A DNA stretch of 64,000 nt, from contig JALDNG010000020.1 of assembly GCA_024349245.1 (NCBI GenBank), positions 5,931,001 to 5,995,000 on the forward strand. The letters are read 5' to 3'. This stretch comes from Neodontobutis hainanensis (lineage: Eukaryota > Chordata > Actinopteri > Gobiiformes > Odontobutidae). A model generated the notes under the pieces. The model was not told the origin of the DNA. It worked only from the letters and a program-made list of their open reading frames with translations, and made no database searches. A program made the translations under genes and the position numbers. Of this stretch, positions 38,619-51,099 are shown piece after piece; the stretch's first letter is position 1; every line of letters begins with the position of its first letter.

Positions 38619-39259
38619 GTGAGGTGATATATATATATATTTTATAACAGTTAAGTTAGTACCGACAGAACTTAAAGTAGCCTGCTCTTCCGTCTGTATC
38701 ACAAAAAAAAAATCTAGGGAAATCTCGCTGTGCTCTTTTAACCGGGGAGCTTATAAGATTTGTAAACCAAACCACTTTATCAGTTGGAAAATTGATTTCG
38801 TTGTTTTTCATTGTTTTATCTATACTTGGAATGTTTTGCTAACCCATAGACTATGTTACGGAATATTTATGGTTCGCTATAGCTATTACTTTTCAAGCGT
38901 TTAAGAGTAAATGACTGAATGAATGACGCCAAGCATAAAATGTAAACATCGAAGATATAGTCATCCGTATAAAAGCAAGAAGCGCGCTAACTGTCTTTTA
39001 GTTATGTTATGTGAGAGAAAAAAGAAAATATAGCCTTATGTCTACGTATGTCTCTCTGCAGGCCATAGACCTCTGTCTATGTATGTCTCAGTCTCGCCCA
39101 AGTTCTGTCTTTTTTATTACTCAGAGAGATGGCTAAATAGAGATGTAACTTATAGGTTTTTAACAAAATAAAATGTATTATTTTTATTAAATTTTTTTCT
39201 GTAGCCTCATATTTGCCTCAGTTCAACGAGTCTAGTAGGATACTCTTGCAAGAAAGAAG

Positions 39260-40207
39260 GAAATGTATGCTTCTAAAAAAGGTTAAAGTAAAAGCATCTG
39301 GACTCAGTTTTCAAGGTGAAAACGTTTCATCTCTAATTCAAAGAGACTTTATTAATTCTGAGATCAACAGGTAAGAGAGCTGAGCTTATATCTCTAGAGG
39401 GATGAGTTTCCCCTGAAACCAAACCTGATGAACCAGGCTGTTCTGGTCTCGTGGTCCTTGGCCATGAAAGGAGCGGTCGTTAAGGCTCAGGAAAGTTGTT
39501 AATGACACTGCAAAAACTGGTCCATCCCAAAGGCAAGATCCCCTCGCACAAACAGAGTAATGCAGTTTATGCAGTTCAGTGAAGAGTGCAGTGAAAGTTT
39601 CACAAGAGGATGTATCACCACAGAAGAGCCAATCCTGGAGCACCTGAGTCCGCAGTCCACCTCAAAGAGAAAGGGCATTCCTTGGACGACAGCAAAATTT
39701 TTAAATTTTGGCCAGAGATGCCAAAGATGGTTTGAGAGAGGGATGAAGAAAGCCATTTTTGTGAAAATGGAAAAGCACTCTTTGAACAGAGGAGGTGGCC
39801 TCAGATTTATGTTGCCTAGTATTTAAAACGGTGTTCTGAAATCTAAAACAAAAGTTGCACTCTAGAACAACAGCCACAGCACCTGAATGGAGCAGTGCCA
39901 CTAATGACTCTGCACCTGAATGGAGCAGTGTCATTAACAACTCTCCTGAGCCTTAATGACTCTCACATCAGGACTCACACTTCCCTTTGATAGCCAAGGA
40001 CCACGAGACCAGAACAGCCTGGTTTATCAGGTTTGGTTTCAGGGGAAACTCCTCCCTCTAAAGATATAAGCTCAGCTCTCTTACTTGTTGATCTCAGAAT
40101 TGAATAAGTCTCTTGGAATTAGCAACAAAACGTCTTTACCTTGATACTTTCACCTTTTTTTCAAGATAACCTGGATGACTGAGAACCTTCACAGAAATGT
40201 ATGCTTC
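39260..40207 (+). mobile_element. Penelope-like retroelement fragment with inverted terminal repeats and a 14-bp target-site duplication
   Basis: The same 14 bases, GAAATGTATGCTTC, lie at 39260-39273 and 40194-40207 and bracket about 920 bp. Inside, a segment of about 180 bp at 39295-39475 (for example GAAACCAAACCTGATGAACC and CAGGCTGTTCTGGTCTCGTG) recurs inverted at 39995-40180. The interior encodes, in one frame, SAVHLKEKGHSLDDSK and, in another, WFERGMKKAIFVKMEK and SLNRGGGLR. From memory these are the end of the Penelope-like GIY-YIG endonuclease domain. The frame change shows decay. It lies in the fam118b 5' intron. Confidence 0.65.
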
Positions 40208-40280
40208 CTTATTTCCTTGTTCCATGAGTTGCAGCAAATAGGTATGAGGATTAGCATCATCTGTGTTATACAGGAGCTGA

Positions 40281-43200
40281 ATGGCCTCTGCTGTAGCTGT
40301 AAAAACTGAGAAGCGACCTGCTGTTGATTCTCAAGATGCAGACTCAAATACAAAGAAGCCCAGGTAAGCCAAGATGAGCAAGAATAGCATAAATGGTTTG
40401 TTTAACCTGCATGCTGTCATCAGATAATCTCTGCCTGCCCCTAAGGAAACTTTTGCCCAGCCTGAAGACTAAGCGAGCTCCTGAACTGGTCCTGGTGATT
40501 GGAACAGGAGTAAGTTCTGCGGTGGCTCCACAGGTCCCTGCTCTCCGCTCCTGGAAAGGCCTCATACAGGCCTTGCTGGATGCTGCCAATGACTTCGATC
40601 TGCTAGAAGAGGAGGAAAGTCGGCGGTTCCAAAAGCACATGCAGGAAGACAAGAATCTGGTGCATGTGGCCCATGACCTAATTCAGAAACTTTCCCCAGT
40701 AAGCCTTCTTTCCCATTTCTTTTTTGTCACTGCTATTTTGACACATGCCTCTTACCCATTTAAACAGTGATAAACCAGCATGAATACATATCAAACACTG
40801 TTACTGTAGTGAAACAACATCAAACCCAGTATTTATTCAATATATTGCATATTTTATTTTAAATTTTTCCTCATGTTTTATTTGCAATCAATAATTTTTA
40901 CCTCCCAAAAGTCTCTTTTTTATCTAACTGTTTTTTTATTCTGAAATGATTATCAGTTTATTTACTCAATTCCAAATATTTCATGTTTCAAAGCTTCTGA
41001 AATGTATGTTTTTTTATTTTATTTATTTAGTCCCTTTTGCTTATTCAACAAATGTACACAAATGTGTACATTTTTGCATTGCTTAATTATCCTTTATGGA
41101 CCTGTCTGTTTTAATGCAGTGCTGGCAGATGGGCAACTTAATTTTCCTTCTTAGTTAGTCATGTCTCAGCGCACTTTTCAAAATGATAAAACACACTTTG
41201 TCTCACCCTGTTGTTACAAGGGGAACAAACAATTCTTTTATGGCTTTATCTGGCATGTTTATTTCACTCCACGGTTGTGTTAGACGCATACCCTCTGCCG
41301 CTGGCTACAGGCACAGCGGACATTGGTGTAAAAAGAATAATAAGGAAGGGCAATGACCAGGAGACATGCTATGGATCAGTGTAACGTGTCTCTTATGTAC
41401 TGGAATGTACACATTTTTTTTCATATTGAGCCTTTGTTCTGCTTTTAAAAGAGTAAAACATTAAATATCCAAAGATGTTTCTTCAACAACACATAAGCAT
41501 TTGAGATCAAACTTACTAGGATTTTAAAAGTGGGTTATCCACTTGCATAGACAAATGTGACGGATTATGTGTGTGATCTTAAGTTAACTATGTGTGTAAT
41601 CTTGAGTTAACTGTTGAAATTAGGGAAAACAAGGGTAATAGCACATACTATGAAAGGACAATGTATTAAGTATGATACTTTTGGCTTCTATACATTCTGT
41701 CGACTCCAATTATTGAAGATACAGCTTAAAGCCATCTGTGATTGTTAACGATGAGTCAAGTATGAGTAAATCCATAAACCCTAATGAAGTCACGAAATTT
41801 GATCTCATAAACATGAGATTTAACTTAATTTATTTGAGTTGAGGGTAAATTCAAAATCCTAGCTATTTGCATAAACTTAAGTTGGCCATAGTAAGTTCAG
41901 AGACAGTTTAAGGACAAATTGATATCGTTGCTGGAGACACTAGTTGATGAGTTCTTCCTGTTCGAAAAGACTTCTGCCGTTTAGCCCATTAGAGCTTTAA
42001 TCTCTTGAAGTCAGCGGAGTGGTTCACTGTGCTTGTATCACCTTGGTCACTACAGCTCTCTGCTAGCCTTTGCTATTCTTAGCTATTAGACTCCACCTAC
42101 TCCCTGTTCTCTTAATTTTACAACCAGCCCTGTCAAGTAAGACGAGCTTTCTCCGAGGTAATCACTAACGACTAGCATAATCTAGGCACATTACTCTATG
42201 TTACCATTTTTGTCCACTGCATACAATTTTCATTTTTCAGTTTCATATAATCAATCCAAGACTGTTTTTTTTTTTATTATTATTTATCTAACTTCATTAG
42301 AAAATACACTAATGATTTTGATGCCAAGGGGCTAAGAAACAATGTATATTTTTATCTTATATTGTAGACCCTCTCACTCCCTTCAAACAACTATCTTCTG
42401 TAAGTCACATTTATTTTAGCTGTACACAGGGCTAGGTCACGTCGACTCAGAAGTGCAATCCCATTAAAGACGGATGTTTAAAGTTTAAAGTGCATTGTTG
42501 CCTTGCAAAAAAAAGGAATATTTATAACTTTTATTAGATGTATGTGGTGTAGACTTGTATAAAATAAGTTAAATGTAAAAACTGTGTTTTATATTTTATT
42601 TATGTTTTTTTGTTTATGTGTTTTAACAGAGAACAGGTAATGTGCGATCCACTTTCTTTAAAGACTGTCTGTATGAGGTGTTTGATGATTTGGAGTGCAA
42701 AATGGAGCATGCTGGGAAACATCTACTGCGATCAGTGCTACAGTTAATGGAGAGTGGTGCCTTGGTCCTTACTACTAATTTTGATAACCTGCTGGAGATA
42801 TATGCAGCTCATCAGGGTACCAAACTAGAGTCTCTTGACCTCACAGATGAGAAAAAGGTAGGACATTTAGACATGTATTGTATTGATTAAGCTTTGGGTT
42901 CAGAAATAAGTCAACTTCTTAATGAGTGCAAAGGTCATTGCACACATGCATTATCTCAACTGTTGTCAAACAGATTATTTCTGTAATGCATGTTGTTTTG
43001 TGATTTTCTTAGAGGCCTGTCACTGCCTCTCAGTTTTGGTATTTATGCCTCACCTCCATCAGGGCAAATATCCTCTAACTGAGGTTTTAAGTGATTTTGT
43101 TCCCTGCCCAGCCAGAACTGGTTTGAGTGCAATGGACTGTTGACTTTGTGTTTGTGTGTTTAGGTGTTAGAGTGGGCTCAGGAGAAACGTAGATTAAGTG

Positions 43201-43995
43201 TTTTACATATCCATGGCGTTTACACCAACCCCAGTGGTATTGTACTGCACCCTGCTGGCTACCAGAATGTACTAAGAAATACTGAAGTTATGGTAAGAAT
43301 TTAAAAGTTACATTTTCAAATTTAAATTAGTGACACTTTTTTTTCTGATCTTGGACTAATGTTCTGTGGGGGTACAAGCTAAAATCAAAAAAGACTGTCT
43401 TGTTTATCCCTTTTTAACAGCGTGAGATTCAGAAGCTGTATGAGACCAAATCTTTTGTGTTCCTTGGCTGTGGCCGTACAGTGGATGACACCACATTCCA
43501 GGCTTTGTTTTTGGAGGCAGTCAAACACAAGTCTGACCTGGAGCACTTTATGCTTGTGCGACGTGAGGATGTGGGAGAGTTCAAAAAATTGCGTGACAAC
43601 ATGTTGGACAAGGGGATCAAGGTAATCTCTTATGGAGATGAATACGCTGATCTGCCGGAGTACTTTGAGAGGTTGGCCAATGAGATCTGCAATCGTGAAG
43701 TATCTACCAATGGCTGGGGTAAGAAATTCAGTTCAGAGTAGTTTAATATAACCCTGTAGTTTGTAATGTGTACATTTGACATGTTATACTGAGTTTAGAC
43801 CAGATTCTGCAAAATAATATGTAGTAATAAGTTATGTTACACAAAATGTACACAATCCTGTCAGTCGAGTGCATGATTTTGCTTGTAACTAACACTGTTT
43901 TTCAAATCTTCTTTTTGTTCACAGGGTCTCCTTCACAAAACGAAGAGGAACAACAGAATGGCATTACCACACAAAAAAGTCTCTTTCAAGGTTAG
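40281..43995 (+). CDS. fam118b: FAM118B, SIR2-like domain protein
   Basis: A SIR2-fold protein reported in Cajal bodies and, as I recall, able to form filaments with its paralogue FAM118A. Its enzymatic role in fish is not established. Six coding exons: 40281-40363, 40446-40698, 42630-42857, 43164-43292, 43421-43718, 43925-43995; 353 aa against 351 in human. The start MASAVAVKTEKRP joins a 3' splice site at 40273 and runs into KKPRKLLPSLKTK, the conserved opening. SIR2-like motifs: GTGVS at 47-51 (nucleotide-binding loop), TTNFD at 160-164, the histidine of LHIHG at 205, and LGCGRTVDD from 246. The tail after about residue 325 (SPSQNEEEQQN) is low-complexity, as in relatives. The second intron is 1.9 kb and the other coding introns are short. 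The gene is convergent with srpra. Confidence 0.95.
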
Positions 43996-44832
43996 GACTG
44001 AATGTTTCTCTTAGACATCGGCCAGTCTCTACTTGGAGGAGACATTTGCAGAATAAAATCTCTAGACTGCTTTTTATTGCATGCTGGTAGTGGTTTACAT
44101 AAGTCTAGTGCTTGGTTGCAGTACTGCATGCTGGACAGTGTGTGGCAATGTTTCAGTAGCTGGTCTCTTGTTATTCAACTGTTTACTTGAGTCCTTCCTT
44201 TTCTCTTTGCCACAGACATCACTCTTGACAGTCACACAATTGGAATCACTATCAATCATTCCCCCCCACAGCTTCATCGATCCTAAAGTACTTGGAATGG
44301 AGTGTGTGGGACATTTTTTCTTTGGATTTGGAAATCCAGGAATGTTGCGGGAAAACAAATCATTTTCAGAATTATGTTGTTCTCCCTTAAGTCTTCTTTT
44401 AAAGGGAAAGTACACTGTCATCATCGGTGCTAACCTTTGTTTACAAAATCTGCAGCAGTAGCACATTTCAGAGCTTTACTTGATGTAAACATAATTAACT
44501 AAAATCCAGATAAATGATTTTCTATCAAGGATTAGATCAACATAGTTGAATGATAACTGGATTAGAATATGCAATGTTAAATGGAGAACTGACTGATCTT
44601 GTGTTATTCCTGTTAAAAGACACTCTAACCCTAAGTTATGATGCAGAATACATGCTTTTATGGCAGTGAAAAGAGGAACCTTTTATTCAGTACACTTAAC
44701 TCTGGAACCGGGAAGCTATTTGCAGTTTGCATGTACTTAATTAAATTAAACTGTTACATTGCAAAATGGCTTCTAGCAATATTGTTCCACTCCTTTTCTA
44801 AATGTTTAATTTTGTATTTTAATACTAAAACA

Positions 44833-44838
44833 AATAAA
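44833..44838 (+). promoter_or_regulatory. fam118b: Poly(A) signal AATAAA, fam118b
   Basis: AATAAA lies 838 bp after the stop codon and is followed by a T-rich stretch. It is the likely 3' end of fam118b, 117 bp from the opposing srpra signal. Confidence 0.5.
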
Positions 44839-44954
44839 AATACTTTTACCTAAATTATCCTGTCAATTTCTTTCTACATTTTTATCTAACATGAAAACTG
44901 CATGGGATATACAACAGAAAAGACACATTAGAGTCTCCTGTAGCGTATAGAAGC

Positions 44955-44960
44955 TTTATT
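44955..44960 (-). promoter_or_regulatory. srpra: Poly(A) signal, srpra
   Basis: TTTATT on the plus strand reads AATAAA on the minus strand, 766 bp after the srpra stop codon. It faces the fam118b signal at 44833. Confidence 0.5.
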
Positions 44961-45725
44961 TATAAATGTTTACATTCTCATAAATTAGCTCAAACCTTCT
45001 GTAGCTCTTTAATCTTTCATATTGCACTACCACAAATTAAAAAGGGGCCACGATTAAGACTTTTTCCTTTCTCGAAACCAAACTACAATTTATAAAGAAA
45101 AAGTATATTCAAATCTTTTCTAAATCTGTACTATCCAATAGAAATGTATGAAATGATTCACTATCTTGAATTTATAATGTGGGGTGTTTAAAGTAGAAAT
45201 ATTTCAGAGTGCTAAGCATGGGGTGTCAGCATAGTTTTATTTGAGATCTAATTACACTATCTTGTGTGAAGATTTCTGTAAAACCTATTGGAGGGATTTT
45301 CCAAAATGTACAATGAAAGAATTGTACAAAAAATAAATAAGGAGTCTGAAGTCAGACAGGCACAATGGTCACTAAGCTTTCTTTAGGCACAGGTTGCTGC
45401 TAAAATGTCACATCTTGCAGGCTTCCAAAACCTGGCCTCATTCATGTATGAGAGCAAAAGTGACTGACAAAATGCCAGGTTGGTATTATTTTCGGTCTTA
45501 CTTTGTTACACTGTAAGATTTATATCCTGGGTCCATTGGTTTGCCAAAAATAAGAATCTCTGACGTAAGGTCTATTAGCTTTTGTTAAACAGCACTTATC
45601 CATTAGTCTGCTTTTACAAGTCTTCACAAGTAAAGAGAGGCCAGAACAGGAAAATGAGAAGAGCAGACTAATGGGGCTGGAGTTGACTTCACTGTAATGG
45701 TAAATTAATGGAAGATACATGCAAT

Positions 45726-48700
45726 TTATGCCTTCATTAGAGCGCTGACCACAGCACGGGCATTGAGGCTGCGCAGATCATTGTAGGTTTGCCCTGTGCC
45801 CACAAACACAATAGGCTGGCCTGTGATGTATGTCATTGAGATGGCAGCACCAACCTGTTAGGTAGGAAAACCAAAGTAATCCAAATGTTAAGCTCAACAT
45901 TAATAAGATCTTTAATGTTTGACAGATTGTCCCTAATACCTTGTCATCAATAGTGTCAAACTTGGTGAGGACAATCCCGTCAATGAGGCGAGGTCTGTCA
46001 GACATGGAATGGTCTGCCAGAGCCTGATTGAACTTTACCTGAATTCACAAAATAAATAAAAATGGACATATCAAGAAGAAAAAAAATGTGTTTAACAACA
46101 ATACCATTTGACTTAAGTAAAGACTACAGACAATTATTTTGCATTTAAGAAAATAAACAATATAGAAAGGTGAAGCAAAGTGAAAAGCTGAAAAATATTG
46201 GCAGAGATAATTGGAGGATTGCAGTGGTCTGATGCTAAAGTCAGAGTTTAAGTTTAAGGTAATCTAAACTTGATATAATGATTTTGTATTTTGAGGTCAC
46301 AAATTGATCCAGTTTTACTTTTTTTTTGAAGAAAAGCTAAAGGTAATCATGCTACTGGAATGGAGACCAAGTAATAGAATAATTAGTCACTGGGGTGGCA
46401 GTAGCTCAGTGGGTAGAGCGCTTTGCCGTCAGCTAAGTGAATAAATGTAAATGTAGTCACAAACATAAACAATAGATTTTTCCTCAAAAATTATAGGTTA
46501 AATTATCATTTAAATAGTTAATGTGATCTTACCAACTGATCCACAGCTTCATTGCCCACAAGAGCCTCCCCAACAAACAGCACAAGGTCAGGCATGTTAA
46601 CTGCAATAAGTTTGGCCAGGGCTGTCATTAAGGGGGCATTGTCCTGCATACGCCCAGCAGTGTCCACCAAAACCACATCAAAGCCCTGGTTCCGGGCTAG
46701 AAGACAAGAAACAGATTTTACAAACTAAATACCAAAAATGTTTCAAATAGAATTTCTGAAATTCACAGACTGGACTACTATAGTTTATTTTTTTACCATA
46801 AGCAATGGCCTCCATGGCAATTCCAGCAGCATCCTTCCCGTAACCCTTCTCATAGAGCTGGACTACAGGTTTTCCCCCATGCTGCTCAGGAGGATGCAGT
46901 GAGCTCAGGCGGCGCTGATGAGTGCGTAGCTGCTCCACAGCCCCAGCACGAAAGGTGTCACAAGCTGCAATCAGTACAGTAATGCCATTCTCAATGAGCC
47001 AGTAGGAGATCTAACAGGGATAAAGAGAGATTTGATCAAGTACAAATTAATGATGGTGTTCTTTAAATGCTTAATATGCAACAACAGCAATGCAACAACA
47101 AATCACCTTTGCTAGGTTTGTTGATTTTCCAACCCCATTGACACCACAAAATGTAATGACAAAAGGCCTGCGCTGACTCTGAGCTTCCATGACATCTCGC
47201 AGAATATCCACTCTGCGCTTTGGCTGCAGGATTTGCACTAATGAGTCTTGGAGGGCCTGTTTTACTGTTGAGGTCACAGCTAAAGACAAAATTGCAATGA
47301 TAGCATAAATTAAATACTTTTATGTTAGCCTTGTTTGAGTGACAGCTGACAGAAATGGTCTAAGATTAGTAGCTCAGTGACGACAAATAAATACATATTT
47401 GGCTTTCATTAATCAAAAGCTGACTCACTGGTGAATGTGCCCATGACTTTGCCATCCAGTTTTTTGGCTACAGACTCACAGAGCTGGGAGGCAATTTCGG
47501 CAGCTACATTCTTTGCTAAAGGATGAGAAAGTAAAAATACAACTCAACTTAACATGAGGTAGAAAATCAACTGAGAGAAAATAAAAGTATACCAGTGTAT
47601 ACCAATAAGGTGATCCCTCATCTTCTCCAACACTGGCTCCATATCTTCCCGAGTCAAACTTTTAGAGCCCACCAGACCCTTCAGCATCCCAAACATGCCA
47701 CCAAAACCACCACCCTTTTTGGAACTGAGATGAGGCAAAAAGTTTTAATAAAACATCATACCCCATTAAAACAACAAGTTAAATGTTCGGTTAATTACCT
47801 TGCCTTGCTTGTTTGACTGACAACTACTTTTTCCTCTTCCATGTATTCCTCCTCCTCCTCCTCCTCCTCACTGGACTCATAATCAACAGATTGCAGGTCT
47901 CCCTTCATAGAGCTCAGCTGCATTCCCTAAAACACATTTAATTGCATTTTCTTAAGCCTGTTTTCCCACATGATGGTGCGCACTGTTGTGTGGCGTCGGA
48001 GTGCACTTGATCACATTGTATAATATTTCAGTGAGTTTGGTTTGTGTTCACAAGTGTGCTTTTTAATCGTACCACAAACGCCGCACTATAAGCCATGTGA
48101 CAGCTGTCAGTGCTGTCACTGGTCACTGACATCAAAATATGGAGGTAAACGAAGCACGTCTGTTAATCCTGGCCAATTGTTTTTATATAATTTGTTTATA
48201 TAATTTTGGTTTAACTCATGGCTGTACATTTATGAAATCATCATTCCAAACCTCCAGGAGACAGCGAATCTCTGCAACAGACCAGGTTTGCCCACAACCA
48301 CTACTGTCTGTTATGTTTGTTGTTCACCCACAATACAACACCCGGCTCCTTGACGGAAGCCCAGTGGTTCAAAAAAGTAATTGATTTGGCCCGAGGTCGG
48401 GGAAGCTTTTACACCACAGAGACTGCACCAGAGTGTGGCGAAAGCCGTATTGAGACCACCAGTTTAGAGCGGTCTCTGTACAGCCATTTAGTGCGCACTA
48501 GAGTGGTCTGTTCACACAGACCCAAACAAATCAAACTTGAGCTGAAAGCTCCTTTGACCTAAACAGTGCCAGTGTGAAAACAACCTTAGATGATTTTAAT
48601 GCATTAATGCACTAATTTAGTGTGTAAATACCACATCAATATGTGCCTCCTGGCTCTGGTCAGTGCCACTGGTGCCATTATCTCCATTTCTTTCACTATA

Positions 48701-50149
48701 GTCCAAATCCTTGGTGCTGCTACCACCCATGTCCCAAACACGTTTTTCCTTTTTTCCATGTTTTTCCTTTGGTTTCTGAGGCTTAGGGGACTTACTGTGA
48801 GAAGTAGTGGAAAGAGGGGAAAAAATAATTATAATAACAGCACCTAAACAGACAAAAATACAATCAAACCTTGAACTTTATTTTTGTAATTCAAGACTTC
48901 AAACTATTCTGCCACCTTGGGTCAGGTACACAATTGAACTGTCTACAGATGTTACTTTTTCTTACGTTTGTTTTTCACCAGATCCTGCCGTGCGCTTGCG
49001 AAAAAATTCTTCTCTGTTCTTTTGTATTATTTCTTCTGCTGTTAACCCCTGGTTACCATTTTCAGTCACCTTCTGACTGGATGTGGAGGTCTTTCCTTGA
49101 TCCACTTTAGTTGGCTCAGCTGAAGGAGCTACAAAATAAGAAGGATTTTTTTTAGTTTCAATTTCAGTTTTTACAAAAATTTATTGAAAGCTGTGATTTT
49201 CCTTTCTTTTCTCATTTTATTACTCACCCCCTTTTTTGGTACTTTTACTCTTCTTGCCACCATGTTCCTTGCCTTTGTCACCACCCTTTGTCTCAATCAT
49301 TGACTTCACAGTTTTTTGAGATTTATCAGACTGCTCAAAGTTTCGCATGGTGCCACGGCTTCGAGCTTTGTCACTCTCCTCTGCCTCTCTTGTGTCAGCA
49401 AGACAGAGGAAACAAATACATTCATTTACACAAGACATTTTTGGGGTAAATTTTGCTGCTATGGCTCATTTAGGTGTGCTCAAACACAATACACGAAATG
49501 TAGACAAAAACAGTGACACTACTTACTTAAGAAGCATTTTGAAATCACCATCAAAATCAAAGTTGTTATTGAGTAGTTTTAAAGCCCCCTTTTGCTCCAG
49601 TTCATTCTTATAACGATCCCGAAAATGCAGTTGAACATCATCTATGAACTTGTCCACATATTTCAACGTCAGGATCTTTTGATAACCCACCTAGAGTGAC
49701 AATAATTTTGATTTAATTGAAATACCTTTAGAGTCCATGTATTGACATACATCTCACATCATTCACTTACCACAAATATTAACTCAAACTCATTGTCCAA
49801 CTTGTACTTCAGACTTTGGGCTTCATGAGTGAATGTATTTTTCCCGCTACGCTCCTGTAATATCACAATTCTAACACGTTAACGAGAGTAAACATGTATT
49901 GGATGTTACGTTTCGTTTTAAACAGCCCCTGCGTAACGTGCTAGTTAGATGGCTATTAGCTTTAGCCATTAGCTTCTAGCAAAAAATGAGTTTACAAGAA
50001 AAATCTGCAAGAGGTAAATTGCTTACCTGAAGGATAACAGAGCGGATCAGGGCATTCACAGGTCCAGTAAAGGATTCAGTGACTCCTGCTCCCTGAAAAC
50101 ACCAAAGTACTATCCCCCCTTTGCTGAAGATGGTGAAAAAGTCTAGCAT
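45726..50149 (-). CDS. srpra: Signal recognition particle receptor alpha subunit
   Basis: A GTPase of the ER membrane that docks SRP-ribosome complexes. Fourteen exons (high to low): 50027-50149, 49771-49854, 49527-49690, 49228-49388, 48966-49128, 48632-48794, 47799-47926, 47603-47724, 47429-47515, 47107-47279, 46797-47010, 46533-46696, 45940-46038, 45726-45854; 657 aa against 638 in human. The N-terminal SRX domain (MLDFFTIFSKGG on) binds the beta subunit. A charged linker (about 125-330) carries Lys-rich tracts and an acidic run of Glu near 305. The NG domain follows: P-loop GVNGVGKST 444-452, DTFRAGA 474-480, DTAGR 539-543, TKFD 607-610, ending SALMKA. The P-loop exon ends at LAK, and the next begins ISYWL. 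All frames join. A SINE piece lies in the intron between 46038 and 46533. Confidence 0.96.
46392..46450 (+). mobile_element. tRNA-derived SINE 5' fragment
   Basis: GGGGTGGCAGTAGCTCAGTG, with the A-box TAGCTCAGTGGGTAGAG, matches the head of the SINE at 55293 but stops after about 50 bp. It lies in an srpra intron, antisense to the gene. There is no B-box, so it cannot be a tRNA gene. Confidence 0.6.
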
Positions 50150-50440
50150 CTTGAGTCCACGAACCTACAAGGGGTTTAAAAAGAACACAGAAGAAAATAT
50201 CATATAGGTTATAAAACTATAAACATGTGTTAATAACCATGTCTAAAGTTAAATTATATACGTCATTAAATCCTACCAAAAATAGATGAACAAATTAAAC
50301 TCCACAAAAAAAATATACAGTTGTACACCACAGTGCAAAAACTGTTTTGAGATTTGAGACCGTGGATATATTTAAGACACGTCGGATGCAGAACCGGAAG
50401 TTGACGCCGTTTTCCGGGGATTTACGCGCATGCGTACCTT
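50150..50440 (-). promoter_or_regulatory. srpra: srpra promoter with ETS and NRF1-type sites
   Basis: CCGGAAGT (ETS core) is at 50394-50401. An NRF1-type palindrome, CGCGCATGCGTA, is at 50425-50436, about 280 bp upstream of the srpra start codon. This pair is typical of housekeeping promoters. The transcription start is not fixed. No TATA box was seen. Confidence 0.55.
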
Positions 50441-50914
50441 CTATAAAGCAAATCATTTACAGTAAATAGTAGATAAATACAGTCTGGGAGCGTGGCTTCA
50501 CGCGCCACATGAAGCCAACTTGTCATTCATTACAGTCCCCATTTTGAAGCGAAATATAGACCTATTTAGTCTGCTTGCTTAGTTGAGCAAAGATAATCAT
50601 GCCAATACTGATTGCATAATGAAGTGGTTCATTTGTAAAGCTTTGAAGGTAGGGGTTGAAAGAGAGATTATTTAGGGGAAGCAGCCTATTCCTTCAGCAT
50701 CGAGAAGAAAAAAAAGGTAAAGCAACATCATTTGTTATAAAAACTGCATTATAGCTTTTTGTATCTTTATAATGCCATTTTAACAAACTAACGGGCAATT
50801 TGTACAGGCTGAGTTAAAAATGTTTAAAAAACACGCCACATAAACTTTAAGAAACTTGGATTCAGTCAAATGGGTCCCACTTCCGATTTAGGATGTGGAG
50901 GAATCATAGATTGT

Positions 50915-50916
<2 letters not shown>

Positions 50917-50996
<80 letters not shown>
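50917..50996. repeat. (TA)n microsatellite
   Basis: About 38 uninterrupted TA units between the divergent srpra and tirap genes. The inverted-repeat cluster starts directly at its right edge. Confidence 0.95.
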
Positions 50997-50997
<1 letters not shown>

Positions 50998-51099
50998 CAC
51001 AAGGGAATATATTCAGTAAATATATATTAATATATATGTAAGAATATATTCCCTTGTGGGGGAACACAAGGGAATATATTCCCTTGTGTTCCCCCACAA
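50997..51099. repeat. Nested inverted repeats with a 46-bp perfect palindrome
   Basis: The motif CACAAGGGAATATATTC and its complement GAATATATTCCCTTGTG occur twice each. The block at 51054-51099 is a perfect 46-bp palindrome centred on AATATATT with arms running to TTGTGGGGG / CCCCCACAA. A larger, imperfect hairpin pairs 50998-51014 with 51043-51059 around an AT-rich loop. Confidence 0.9.

Noticed and set aside
48139..48562. Plus-strand open frames of 81 codons antisense to srpra
   Set aside because: They fall in an srpra intron, have no similarity to known proteins, and the two frames overlap without any splice logic.
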